This document shows, piece after piece, positions 54,810-63,195 of a stretch of 64,000 bases of DNA (positions are counted from its first letter, which is position 1; every line of letters starts with the position of its first letter). The notes below the pieces were generated by a model, which had not been told where the DNA came from, ran no database searches, and saw nothing but the letters and a program-made list of their open reading frames with translations. Source of the stretch: Arthrobacter sp. 31Y (lineage in GTDB: Bacteria; Actinomycetota; Actinomycetes; Actinomycetales; Micrococcaceae); the NCBI RefSeq assembly GCF_000526335.1, contig NZ_JAFW01000001.1, positions 1,488,001 to 1,552,000 on the forward strand, read 5' to 3'. Both the position numbers and the translations under genes were made by a program.

Positions 54810-56993
54810 ATGGCGCGGAACAAGGGTCCAAAGATAGGTCTGGGCAAGGTCCTTTTGAGGGTCTTCGGGTTCTTCTTCGTGAGCACCCTCTGCGGGGTGT
54901 TGATCACAGGATTCCTGGCACCCGTGGTTGCCTTCACCAGCACCACCGTGGGCGGTTCCGTCGGGTTTTATCAAAGCCTGCCAAGCGAGCTCAACGTCGA
55001 TTCCCCTTCCCTCTCCAGCACCGTGGTATCTGCGGACGGCCAGCTCATCGCCACTTTCTATGCCGAGAACCGTGTGAAGGTCCCGCTGGACGAGATGTCC
55101 CCGTTCATCCGCGAAGCGATCATCGCGATCGAAGACAACCGCTTCTACGATCACGCAGGCGTAGACGCCCAGGGCATCATGCGGGCGCTGAGCTCAAACC
55201 TGACACAGGGCACCCGGCAAGGCGCTTCCACACTGACGCAGCAGTACGTCACCAACGTGCTCAACGAGTCCCGCTTGTCCGAGGGGCGTCCGGAGGATGT
55301 GGTGCTCAGCGGACAGAAGACCGTAGGTGACAAACTGCGCGAAGTTAAGCTCGCACTGGAGCTGGAGAAGCGGTTCAGCAAGGATCAGATTCTTGAGGGA
55401 TACCTGAACATCGTGTTCTTCAACCGGAACGCCTATGGCATCGAAGCTGCATCCCGCTATTTCTTCAGCACCTCCGCGATGGACCTGACCTTGCCTCAAG
55501 CAGCCCTCCTGGCTGGTTTGGTCAATGGACCCAGCATTTACGACCCAATTGTGGACCCTAAGGCTGCACTCAACCGGCGCAACCTGGTGCTGAACCGGAT
55601 GCTGGAACAGGGCAAGATCACTGCGGTGGATCACGGCGTGGCAGTAGCCACTCCCGTTGAGCTCAACATCACCCCGTCCCTGCAAGGCTGCGCCGGTACC
55701 TCGTTTGCCACCTATTTCTGCGACTACGTCTCCCACCTCATCCTCAACGACGAAACCTATGGTTCCACCGTGGAGGAACGTGAACGGTTCCTTTACCGTG
55801 GTGGCCTGACCATCACCACCACGTTGGACAGCCGGCTTCAGAACGCCGCACAGCAACAGGTTGATGCCTCCGCCGGCCCCAACCCGGATAAGTGGGGTGC
55901 CGCGATGACCACTGTCCAGCCGGGCACCGGGAAAATCCTTGCCATGGCCCAAAACACGGTGTTCGTACCCGAGGACGGGAAGTACGATACCCAACTGAAT
56001 TTCAATGTGGATTCCAAAGACGAGAACGGCTATGACCTCAATGGCGCGGGCGGCTTCCAGCCTGGCTCAACCATGAAGCCATTTATCTATGCGGAGTGGC
56101 TCAATGAGGGCAAGAATCCCACCGCCGTGGTTGACGCTTCCCGCCGGGTCTATCCCGTAGGTTTCCAGTGGCGCTCTAGCTGCGGCAGGGTCCTTGGCGG
56201 TTACAGCACCGCCCAGAAGGCCCAGAACCTGGGCGCCGATGATGACCTGCAGAACAACGACGACGGCTACTACCGTTCGATGCCCATCAATTACGGCCTG
56301 TACAACTCCATCAACACGGCCACTTTTGCCACCGCAGCCCAGTTGGACTTCTGCGGGATCCAGAAAATGGTGGACACCGTGGGCTTGCACAGCGGCTTGG
56401 ACAACGCACCGGTCAACATGCACCAGATCGGCAACCTCCTTGGCTCCATTGGAGTGGCCCCTGTGGTCCTGGCGAGCGCCTACGCCACCTTCGCGAACGA
56501 CGGCACCTACTGCAAGCCAATCGCCGTCACCGGGATCAGCGATGCCCAAGGGCGCAAGTTCCAAGCCCAAACGCCTGAATGCAGGGAGGCCGTGAAACCG
56601 GCTGTGGCGCGGGGCGTAAACGCCGTCCTGCAAGATGTCCTGAAGATGGGATCCGGCGTCTACATCAACCCCAAGGTCCAGAGCCAGGCTCCGGTGGCGG
56701 CAAAGACGGGCACGTCCAACAACAACGGTGCCACCTGGGTGGCCGGTTACACCACCAGTCTTGCAACGGCGTCGTTCTTCGGGGACACGTCAGCGGGACA
56801 GCAGCGGGCCGGGCAAAACATCACCATCAACGGCAAGTTCTACAAGTCTTTGGACGGTTACATGATCGCGGGCCCGCAGTGGGCCAACTACATGATGACA
56901 GCCACGTCCCTGTACCCGAGCGGGCCCTTCGTGGCCCCGGCTCCTCCCCCAGCGCCCACCGTTCCGGTGACGCCACAACCCACGCGCCGCTGA
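54810..56993 (+). CDS. Class A penicillin-binding protein (transglycosylase/transpeptidase)
   Basis: A bifunctional peptidoglycan synthase of 727 residues with one N-terminal membrane helix (about 13-42). The glycosyltransferase (GT51) domain has E108-DNRFYDHAGVD, GASTLTQQYV and YLNIVFFNRNAYGIEAA. The transpeptidase has S420-T-M-K423, S500-I-N502 and K632-T-G-T-S. It ends in a Pro-rich tail. No strong ribosome site precedes the ATG. It is unlinked to division or shape genes here. Confidence 0.93.
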   Translation: MARNKGPKIGLGKVLLRVFGFFFVSTLCGVLITGFLAPVVAFTSTTVGGSVGFYQSLPSELNVDSPSLSSTVVSADGQLIATFYAENRVKVPLDEMSPFIREAIIAIEDNRFYDHAGVDAQGIMRALSSNLTQGTRQGASTLTQQYVTNVLNESRLSEGRPEDVVLSGQKTVGDKLREVKLALELEKRFSKDQILEGYLNIVFFNRNAYGIEAASRYFFSTSAMDLTLPQAALLAGLVNGPSIYDPIVDPKAALNRRNLVLNRMLEQGKITAVDHGVAVATPVELNITPSLQGCAGTSFATYFCDYVSHLILNDETYGSTVEERERFLYRGGLTITTTLDSRLQNAAQQQVDASAGPNPDKWGAAMTTVQPGTGKILAMAQNTVFVPEDGKYDTQLNFNVDSKDENGYDLNGAGGFQPGSTMKPFIYAEWLNEGKNPTAVVDASRRVYPVGFQWRSSCGRVLGGYSTAQKAQNLGADDDLQNNDDGYYRSMPINYGLYNSINTATFATAAQLDFCGIQKMVDTVGLHSGLDNAPVNMHQIGNLLGSIGVAPVVLASAYATFANDGTYCKPIAVTGISDAQGRKFQAQTPECREAVKPAVARGVNAVLQDVLKMGSGVYINPKVQSQAPVAAKTGTSNNNGATWVAGYTTSLATASFFGDTSAGQQRAGQNITINGKFYKSLDGYMIAGPQWANYMMTATSLYPSGPFVAPAPPPAPTVPVTPQPTRR

Positions 56994-56998
56994 CACTG

Positions 56999-57062
56999 CG
57001 TTGCGGGGCCCGCTCTGCGCGCTCTTTCGTCAGCCGAGGCGCGCGGAGCAGGCCCCACAACG
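56999..57062. repeat. Palindrome family D, copy 2
   Basis: CGTTGCGGGGCCCGCTCTGCGCGC and its near complement on the far side, between convergent PBP and FAD dehydrogenase genes. The outer 20 bases match copy 1 except at two sites; the centre differs. Confidence 0.85.
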
Positions 57063-57066
57063 GTCT

Positions 57067-58827
57067 CTAGCGGGCGAGCTCCACCTCCGCCTGCGTGCCG
57101 TCGTCCTCATATGTAGTGACGCCGGCGAGGTCCCGACCAGCGATGTACCCGAACGTCAATGCCGGTCCCAGGTTGATGCCGCCCGCCGGGTAGTGCCCGC
57201 CCATGACGTTGGCTTGATCGTTGCCAGCGACATAGAGACCATCTATGGGACCGCCGTCGTTGTTCAGCGCCCGGCCGCGGCCGTCAGTTTCCACGCCGGC
57301 GAATGTCCCGAAGCTCCCCGGAACGACCCGCACGGCATAGAACGGCCCCTTCTCGATGGGCCCCAGTGACGGGTTGGGCCCATGCGTCACGTCGCCGCCG
57401 TACCGGTTGAACGCGGTTTCGCCGCGGCCGAAATCGGGGTCGACCCCGGCTCGTGCGTTGGCGTTGAATCGCGCCACGGTCCGCCGCAACTCCGTGGGGT
57501 CGATTCCGCATTTCGCCGCCAACTCCTCCAGCGTCCGCCCCTTGATGAGATACCCGGAGCGCAGGTACGGGAAGAGCGGCACGGGCAGCGGCTTGGCCAT
57601 TCCCAAGGGGAACTTGCGGACAAAACGGCTGTCCGCGATTTGCCACGACTCCACGGTTCCGCCCTCAGGTGTGGCGGCGAGAAGCGCCTCAACATAGTCG
57701 TAGTAGCCGTTGGCCTCGTTCACGAACCGCTTCCCATTCGCGCGAACACCGATGCTGCCAGGCTTCGCACGGTCCATGATGTGCGGAAAAACCCCGGTCC
57801 TGCCGTTGCGGAACGGCACCAGGGACACCGGGCACCAGGCTGCCGGCGACTTCACTGCGGTGGTGAAGCGTGCACCCACGGCCTGCGCCAGGTTGATGCC
57901 ATCACCCGTGGTTTCCGCCGGGGACAGCGTCCAGTGCTCCCGGCCGGTAGGCGTCTTGGGGAACAGCTCCTTGCGCCGCTGCACATCGTTGGGGAAGCCC
58001 CCGGTTGCCAGCACGACGCCGCGTCTTGCGTTGATCTGCAACTCACCTTCCGGCGAACGCACGACGGCGCCGCTCACCTTGCCGTTTTCATCGCTGAGCA
58101 GCGCTGTGGCCGGCGTCGAGACACGGATGTCCACACCAAGATCGTCAGCGGATTTCATGAGCCTTCCGGTCAGCGCCGTGCCGTTGACCAGCTGCATGTT
58201 CCGACGATGCGTCAGCAGGTCCAGGAGGTGGAATCCGAAGCGCCAGCCCGCGTGAAACAGGCCCTTGGGGTTGCCCCGGGATGCCGACAGGAACTTACCC
58301 AGGTCCGGACCTGCCATGATTCCCATGCCCAGGAACGAGGTTTCGTAGAGCTGATGACGCATCTTGGCTCTGAGGCCGGGCTTGATGGTGCGGGCGTTCA
58401 GCGGCTTGGGACCGACCGAACGGTTGCCGGTACCTGCTCCGGGGAGCTTGCCATAAATATCGTTGATTTTGCTGCCGGGAACGAACTGCAGGGAGGTCTT
58501 GTGGTGGAAGAACCCCACCATATGCGGTGCCGCTTCGAGGAAGGCATCCACCCTGTCGGCCTGGTAGTCGTCCCCGAGAACCTCCCGGAGGTACGTCCGG
58601 AAGGTTTCCTTTTCCTCGTTGACCCCTTCAGCGTTCGCCAACGGGTTGCCCGGCGCCCAGGCCCAGCCTCCGGACCAGGAGGTGGCACCGCCGCAGACCG
58701 CTGCCTTCTCAACCACGATGACTTTCATTCCGTGGAATGCAGCCGTGACAGCTGCCGACATCCCACCGGCGCCTGAGCCGATGACCAGGACATCGCAGTC
58801 CACGGTGCGGAGGGTGTTGCCGTTCAT
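57067..58827 (-). CDS. FAD-dependent dehydrogenase (fumarate reductase/3-ketosteroid dehydrogenase-like)
   Basis: A 586-residue flavoprotein of the FAD_binding_2 family. The N-terminal dinucleotide motif is VLVIGSGAGGMSAA, then GGATSWSGGWAWAPGN. GVVLATGGF is central, and the FAD-contacting end GLYVAGNDQANVMGGHYPAGGINLGPALTFG closes the protein. GGGAG supports the ATG at 58827, which overlaps the stop of the upstream isomerase gene. It resembles soluble steroid/fumarate-type dehydrogenases, but the substrate is not readable. Last gene of the operon beginning left of 64000. Confidence 0.85.
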   Translation of the reverse strand: MNGNTLRTVDCDVLVIGSGAGGMSAAVTAAFHGMKVIVVEKAAVCGGATSWSGGWAWAPGNPLANAEGVNEEKETFRTYLREVLGDDYQADRVDAFLEAAPHMVGFFHHKTSLQFVPGSKINDIYGKLPGAGTGNRSVGPKPLNARTIKPGLRAKMRHQLYETSFLGMGIMAGPDLGKFLSASRGNPKGLFHAGWRFGFHLLDLLTHRRNMQLVNGTALTGRLMKSADDLGVDIRVSTPATALLSDENGKVSGAVVRSPEGELQINARRGVVLATGGFPNDVQRRKELFPKTPTGREHWTLSPAETTGDGINLAQAVGARFTTAVKSPAAWCPVSLVPFRNGRTGVFPHIMDRAKPGSIGVRANGKRFVNEANGYYDYVEALLAATPEGGTVESWQIADSRFVRKFPLGMAKPLPVPLFPYLRSGYLIKGRTLEELAAKCGIDPTELRRTVARFNANARAGVDPDFGRGETAFNRYGGDVTHGPNPSLGPIEKGPFYAVRVVPGSFGTFAGVETDGRGRALNNDGGPIDGLYVAGNDQANVMGGHYPAGGINLGPALTFGYIAGRDLAGVTTYEDDGTQAEVELAR

Positions 58828-59699
58828 TTGCTGCTCCCGGTGAGTGCTGGGGTGTTGAGTGGTGCGGTGTTGAATGCTGGGGTGTTGAGGACGGAATCGG
58901 CGGCCGCTTTGAGGTGTTTGGCCCACGCGAGTTCGCCGATTTCGGCCACCTTGGAGTCGGATGGCGTTTCGATGCTGACCGGGGTCCCCGCAGGGAGGGC
59001 TTTGAGTATGTCCCGGAGGTCGAATTCACCTTCCCCGGGAACCCCCCGTTCCGATCGCGACTCGAGGATCAGGGCTTCCCTGCTGGACGGCGGGGTGGCG
59101 GGGCCGTCGCAGAGTTGGATCAAGGGAACCAGATCCGCGGCCGTTTCGAGTTCAGCTGCAGTGCCGCCGAAACGGTTGACGTGGAGGGCATCAACAACAA
59201 TCCTGCATCCTGCCCGCTGGGCCAACTTCACTGCTTCGGGGACCGAGCGGACGGTTTGGTAGGCGATGGGTTCCAAGGTGGGCATGATTCCGTAGGCCTT
59301 ACCGTCCTGGGTCATCTGCGCGAGGTGGTCTTCGAAGCGGTCAAGGTCCGGGTCTGCACAAGCCACAGTCAGGCTTGATGCCCCCAGGGCGTGGCCGGCT
59401 TCCATCATCTGCAGCCAGGCTTCGCGCTGATCCTGCCCGTTCTGCAGGCCAGTGCCGTCCAATAGGAGGAACTCGATGTCTTCAACCGTGATCCCTGTAT
59501 CCGCCATCCGTCTCAGAGTCTCCTTCAACATTGGAGCGCCGGGCTGGAGGTCATATGGCCGCTCTGAGGTGGTGACAGGACGGACTCTGGCTCCTATGAA
59601 GTCGAAGCCCGCCTCTGCCGCGATGGTCACCAAATCCGGCGGTGCGGTTCCGACGAGGGAGAGCTGGGCAATTCCCAGTCGGCGCGTTGGTGTGGTCAC
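58824..59699 (-). CDS. Sugar phosphate isomerase/epimerase-like TIM-barrel protein
   Basis: A 291-residue xylose-isomerase-type barrel. Barrel segments LGIAQLSLVG, the ASSLTVACADPD strand, IMPTLEPIAYQTV and IVVDALHVNRFGG with metal-binding acids are visible. It starts with GTG in a GTGA overlap with the upstream gene. The last 20 residues are a duplicated NTPAFNTAPLNTPAL tail encoded by tandem GGTGTTGA units, probably a recent expansion. Possible roles are an isomerase or a dehydroshikimate-dehydratase-like lyase. Confidence 0.78.
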   Translation of the reverse strand: MTTPTRRLGIAQLSLVGTAPPDLVTIAAEAGFDFIGARVRPVTTSERPYDLQPGAPMLKETLRRMADTGITVEDIEFLLLDGTGLQNGQDQREAWLQMMEAGHALGASSLTVACADPDLDRFEDHLAQMTQDGKAYGIMPTLEPIAYQTVRSVPEAVKLAQRAGCRIVVDALHVNRFGGTAAELETAADLVPLIQLCDGPATPPSSREALILESRSERGVPGEGEFDLRDILKALPAGTPVSIETPSDSKVAEIGELAWAKHLKAAADSVLNTPAFNTAPLNTPALTGSSK

Positions 59700-61897
59700 T
59701 TTCGGGCTCCGTTCAGGGTGAGGTCATGCGCGGCGAGATCGCCGGATTGCTGCGAATTCGCCGGAGCTCTCCGGCGATCCGGCACCGTTCCAGCGATCTC
59801 GGCGGAGGGGGTGGAGTTGGAGGCGGTGCGAGCCAGCGCCGCGGCAATACGCTGGGCTGCGTCATAGCCGCTCTTGACCGCGTTAGACACGATGGCCGGT
59901 GTCTTGTCCACGACCGTCCCGGCGACGGCAATGGGGAGCGAAGCGGCCAGGCTGAGCTCGGTTTCCCGTTGCTCCAATGTCAGCGGCTGCTCCGGTGCCA
60001 ACGGCCCGTCCAGCGGCAGCACCGAACGCGAAATCAAGAGCTCGCCGGGCGCGTCAATCCACTCGTCGGCCACACCGGAACGCCTGATCCGTACCCTGTT
60101 ACCGCCAAACTCCCTGTTACCGCCAAGCTCCCCCGTACTGTCAAACTCCTCGATGGTGCTGGACAGGAAGATCCGCACCTTCGGATTGGCTTCAAGCCGG
60201 GGTACTGCGAGGATCTTGGCACGGCGGCCGGACTCCGGAGCCAGAGCTTCCTGTGGCCCGACGATCAGCACTGCAGTACCAAGTGCAGCAAGGGTGTCGG
60301 CCACGCTCATGGCAACGGAATCCGCACCCCAAATTGTCACAGCCTCCGGCGCGCCGCCTACAGGACCGGCCGCGCCGCCGTCGAGCACGTCCGGGTGAGC
60401 AGCGAGCCAATCCCGGATGTCAGAAACGAGTGGAGAGTCGCCGCCTACGAACCCGGGAGCCGGGCGCAGCCCGCCCGTGGCAACCACCACTGCGTTTGCG
60501 CCGAAATCGCGGGCCAGCGAGCCGACGTCGGACGTGTCCACGTGGACTCCCAGACGAACCTCAACACCCAGGCGCTCGTTTTCCGCGCTGGACCAGTCTG
60601 CAAAGCGGTGGAAGTCCGGCGTCGATTTCATGCGCTCAGCGAGCGCGAACTGCCCGCCGGGCCGCACGCCGTCGTCCACCAGCGTCACGCTGGCGCCGGC
60701 TTCGGCGAGTTCACGCGCGGCGGTGAGGCCGGCAGGGCCGGCACCTACCACCAACACCCGGTACTCCGGTCGAACAATAGGGGTTGGAACCGGGACCCGT
60801 GAACGCCCCACCGCCGGATTGACCGTGCAGGTGACCTGACCGAGGCCAAGGTTATCGATGCACACGTTGCACGCGATGCAGGGCCGGTAGCGGTCGCCGT
60901 GCAGCACCCCGCCAACGAACGCGGGATCGGCATGAATAGCGCGGGCAAGGCTGACAAAGTCGCAGGTGCCCTGGGATAGGACTTCCTCGATGATTTCCGG
61001 GCTGTTGAGCCGTCCGGCCATACCCAGCGGGAGTCCGAACTGGCGGTAGGCCTTGGCGTAGTCGGCCAGGATCCCGGGCTTCCACTCCCCTGACTGGACG
61101 ATCCACTCACCGGCGTCGTAGCTGCCCGCGGAAATGTCCAGGAAGTCGAGCTTCTCCAGATGGGCCTTGGCGATGATGCCCACTTGCTGCTCAGCGCTGA
61201 TACCGTCGGCCGGACCTTCCACCACCGAGACACGCATGCCCACGATCGTGTCCGGAACGGCCTGCCAAACGGCATCGATGACCAGGTTCATGAAGAACTC
61301 CGGTGCCGCGAACTCATCCGTGCGGTGGTTCGAAATGGGCGACATGAACTGGTGGATCAGGTAGCCGTGTGCACCGTGCAGATTGATCACGTCGAAGCCT
61401 GCGGCAACAGCACGGCGGGCCGCAGCACCGTAGGCTTCCACCAGTTCGTAGCACTCAGCGGCGGCGAGTTCCCGCGGAACTTCACCACCCGCCGTCGGGC
61501 AGGGAACCGGCGACGGCGCGAGGTTCTTGAAGCCCGATACTGCCGATTGCGCGGTACGGCCACCGTGATTAAGTTCGACGGCGGCCAGCGCACCTTCGGC
61601 GTGCAGGGCGTCGGTGAGGCGGCGAAGCCCGGGAATCATGTCATCCGTGTGCAGGCCGAGCTGGTGGGTGCGGCCCTTGCCGTCGGCCCGGACGTAGGTG
61701 GCCTCCGTGGTGACCATGCCGAGGCCGGCTTTGGCGCGGGTCACGAGGTAGTCGATGTATTGCTCGGTGATGAAGCCGTCCGTGGTGCCGTAGTTGCGTT
61801 CCATGGGTGCGGAGGCCAGGCGGTTGCGAAGGGTTTTAGGGGTGCGGCCGTTGCGTCCCAGGGTCAGTGGTGATGCTGCTGATGGTGAAAAAGCCAT
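59696..61897 (-). CDS. OYE-type NADH:flavin oxidoreductase with C-terminal FAD/NAD domain
   Basis: A 733-residue protein like 2,4-dienoyl-CoA reductase and trimethylamine dehydrogenase. Residues 1-380 are the FMN barrel (RLASAPMERN, GFDVINLHGAHGYLIHQF). A 4Fe-4S site follows in RPCIACNVCIDN...VTCTVNP. The C-terminal half binds FAD/NAD (VLVVGAGPAGLTAARELAEAGASVTLVDDG). The start at 61897 lies next to the upstream Gfo/Idh stop. The final 25 or so codons coincide with repeat E2, so the C-terminus has been altered by the repeat. Confidence 0.87.
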   Translation of the reverse strand: MAFSPSAASPLTLGRNGRTPKTLRNRLASAPMERNYGTTDGFITEQYIDYLVTRAKAGLGMVTTEATYVRADGKGRTHQLGLHTDDMIPGLRRLTDALHAEGALAAVELNHGGRTAQSAVSGFKNLAPSPVPCPTAGGEVPRELAAAECYELVEAYGAAARRAVAAGFDVINLHGAHGYLIHQFMSPISNHRTDEFAAPEFFMNLVIDAVWQAVPDTIVGMRVSVVEGPADGISAEQQVGIIAKAHLEKLDFLDISAGSYDAGEWIVQSGEWKPGILADYAKAYRQFGLPLGMAGRLNSPEIIEEVLSQGTCDFVSLARAIHADPAFVGGVLHGDRYRPCIACNVCIDNLGLGQVTCTVNPAVGRSRVPVPTPIVRPEYRVLVVGAGPAGLTAARELAEAGASVTLVDDGVRPGGQFALAERMKSTPDFHRFADWSSAENERLGVEVRLGVHVDTSDVGSLARDFGANAVVVATGGLRPAPGFVGGDSPLVSDIRDWLAAHPDVLDGGAAGPVGGAPEAVTIWGADSVAMSVADTLAALGTAVLIVGPQEALAPESGRRAKILAVPRLEANPKVRIFLSSTIEEFDSTGELGGNREFGGNRVRIRRSGVADEWIDAPGELLISRSVLPLDGPLAPEQPLTLEQRETELSLAASLPIAVAGTVVDKTPAIVSNAVKSGYDAAQRIAAALARTASNSTPSAEIAGTVPDRRRAPANSQQSGDLAAHDLTLNGARK
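59730..59805. repeat. Repeat family E, copy 2 (inside a coding 3' end)
   Basis: A 76-bp element matching 37075-37150, beginning GCGGCGAGATCGCCGGAT. Here it lies within the OYE gene, about 35 bp before its stop. A partial relative with CGAGATCGC and GCACGTTTCCAGCG is at about 47880-47948. Confidence 0.75.
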
Positions 61898-61899
61898 GC

Positions 61900-63060
61900 T
61901 TAGCCCGCCACCTTCTCGCGGCTTCGCAACTGGGTGGTCACTGCTCTGGCGGAGGGAATGCCTGCGTGGGAGGGCTGTGCCGGCGCGAAGCGGACGGGTT
62001 GGCCGGTGCGTGAAGATTCGTAGACGGCGAGGAGTATCCGCAAGGATTTCAGGGCGTCTCTGCCGGTGATCGCGGGGTCCGTCCCGTTTTCCAGTGCCTG
62101 GACAAAGTCCTGGACCTGCAGTTTGTGGAATGGGATCAGCTGGCCGTTGATGACGGACAGATCGACGTTCGGCTCCACGCCTTCCGGGTGGACAGGCTCG
62201 ACGACGATTCGCTCGCCTACCGCCCACAGGTCCATCCGACCGTCGCTGCCTTCCGGGAACTCCGTGAGGGAAGCCGAAGCCCCGGTTTCGCCGGTGATGC
62301 GGAGCTGGATACCGAGGTTGGGAGACACCGCGGTGGAGGCCTGTAGCGTGGCCATGGCTCCGGAGGTGAAGGTGATCACCGCCGTCGCGGAATCCTCTAC
62401 TTCTATGTAATCGCCGTGACGGTAGGTGTTGACCTGGCCGTAGACCTCGGCGACGTCCCCCAAGTACCACTGGAGAAGGTCAATTTGGTGGACGGCCTGG
62501 GACATCAGGACCCCGCCGCCGTCGCTCTCCCACGTGCCGCGCCACGCATCGCGGTTGTAGTAGTCCGGGGCCCGGTGCAGCATGACCGAACACTGGGCCA
62601 TGATTGCCTTGCCCAACGTGCCGTCGTCGATGGCGGTGCGGATCTTCTGCGAGGCCGGCCAGAAGCGACGCTGGAAGAGTACCCCCAGTTGGACCCCCGC
62701 GGTCTCGCAGGCCGCCACCATGCGCTCGGCCGATTCCAGCTGGGTGGCAATCGGCTTTTCGCAGAGAACGTTCACCCCTGCCGCCGCAGCTTGCAGCACC
62801 ACTTCCTCGTGGGTGGGATGCGGCGTGCAAACGGAGACGATGTCCAGGCCCAGGGTGAGGAGTTCTTCCACGCTTGTTACCGCATTCGGTATGCCCCAGG
62901 CTTCCGCTGTGGCCCGTGCCCGCTCCGCATCCACGTCGCACACGCCAACAATCTGCACGTTGTCCAAGGCACGGAACGCTTCAAGGTGGTTTCGGGAAAT
63001 GGCACCGCAACCCGCGATTCCAACGCGGAAGGTACGGGGTGCGGTTGCTGACGAAGTCAT
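61900..63060 (-). CDS. Gfo/Idh/MocA family oxidoreductase
   Basis: A 386-residue NAD(P)-dependent dehydrogenase. The Rossmann motif GIAGCGAISRNH is at residues 14-25, LCEKPIA with the catalytic Lys is near 100, and SQAVHQIDLLQW contains the usual H-x2-D in the active site. It lies between the MFS and OYE genes on one strand. It probably oxidises a sugar, inositol-like or alicyclic substrate imported by the MFS protein. Confidence 0.87.
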   Translation of the reverse strand: MTSSATAPRTFRVGIAGCGAISRNHLEAFRALDNVQIVGVCDVDAERARATAEAWGIPNAVTSVEELLTLGLDIVSVCTPHPTHEEVVLQAAAAGVNVLCEKPIATQLESAERMVAACETAGVQLGVLFQRRFWPASQKIRTAIDDGTLGKAIMAQCSVMLHRAPDYYNRDAWRGTWESDGGGVLMSQAVHQIDLLQWYLGDVAEVYGQVNTYRHGDYIEVEDSATAVITFTSGAMATLQASTAVSPNLGIQLRITGETGASASLTEFPEGSDGRMDLWAVGERIVVEPVHPEGVEPNVDLSVINGQLIPFHKLQVQDFVQALENGTDPAITGRDALKSLRILLAVYESSRTGQPVRFAPAQPSHAGIPSARAVTTQLRSREKVAG

Positions 63061-63159
63061 GGGTATCCAACTTTCAGGGCATGAGTCGTAGGGGTGAGTT
63101 CGGATATAGCGGGCGCCGGAGTCAGGGGCGCGGTGGGTTGATTTGAGGAGAAGCGGAGT

Positions 63160-63187
63160 GCCGGGCGTCTGGGTGCCGCCGCCCGGC
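63160..63187 (-). terminator. Hairpin between MFS and Gfo/Idh genes
   Basis: GCCGGGCG and CGCCCGGC arms, 12-base loop, 9 bp after the MFS stop. It has no U-tract; it may reduce rather than end transcription into the downstream genes. Confidence 0.45.
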
Positions 63188-63195
63188 GTCGTGCT

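Noticed and set aside
61898..62470. N-terminal extension of the OYE protein to 924 residues
   Set aside because: It overlaps the Gfo/Idh gene and has no homology-like content; ATG 61897 gives normal family length.
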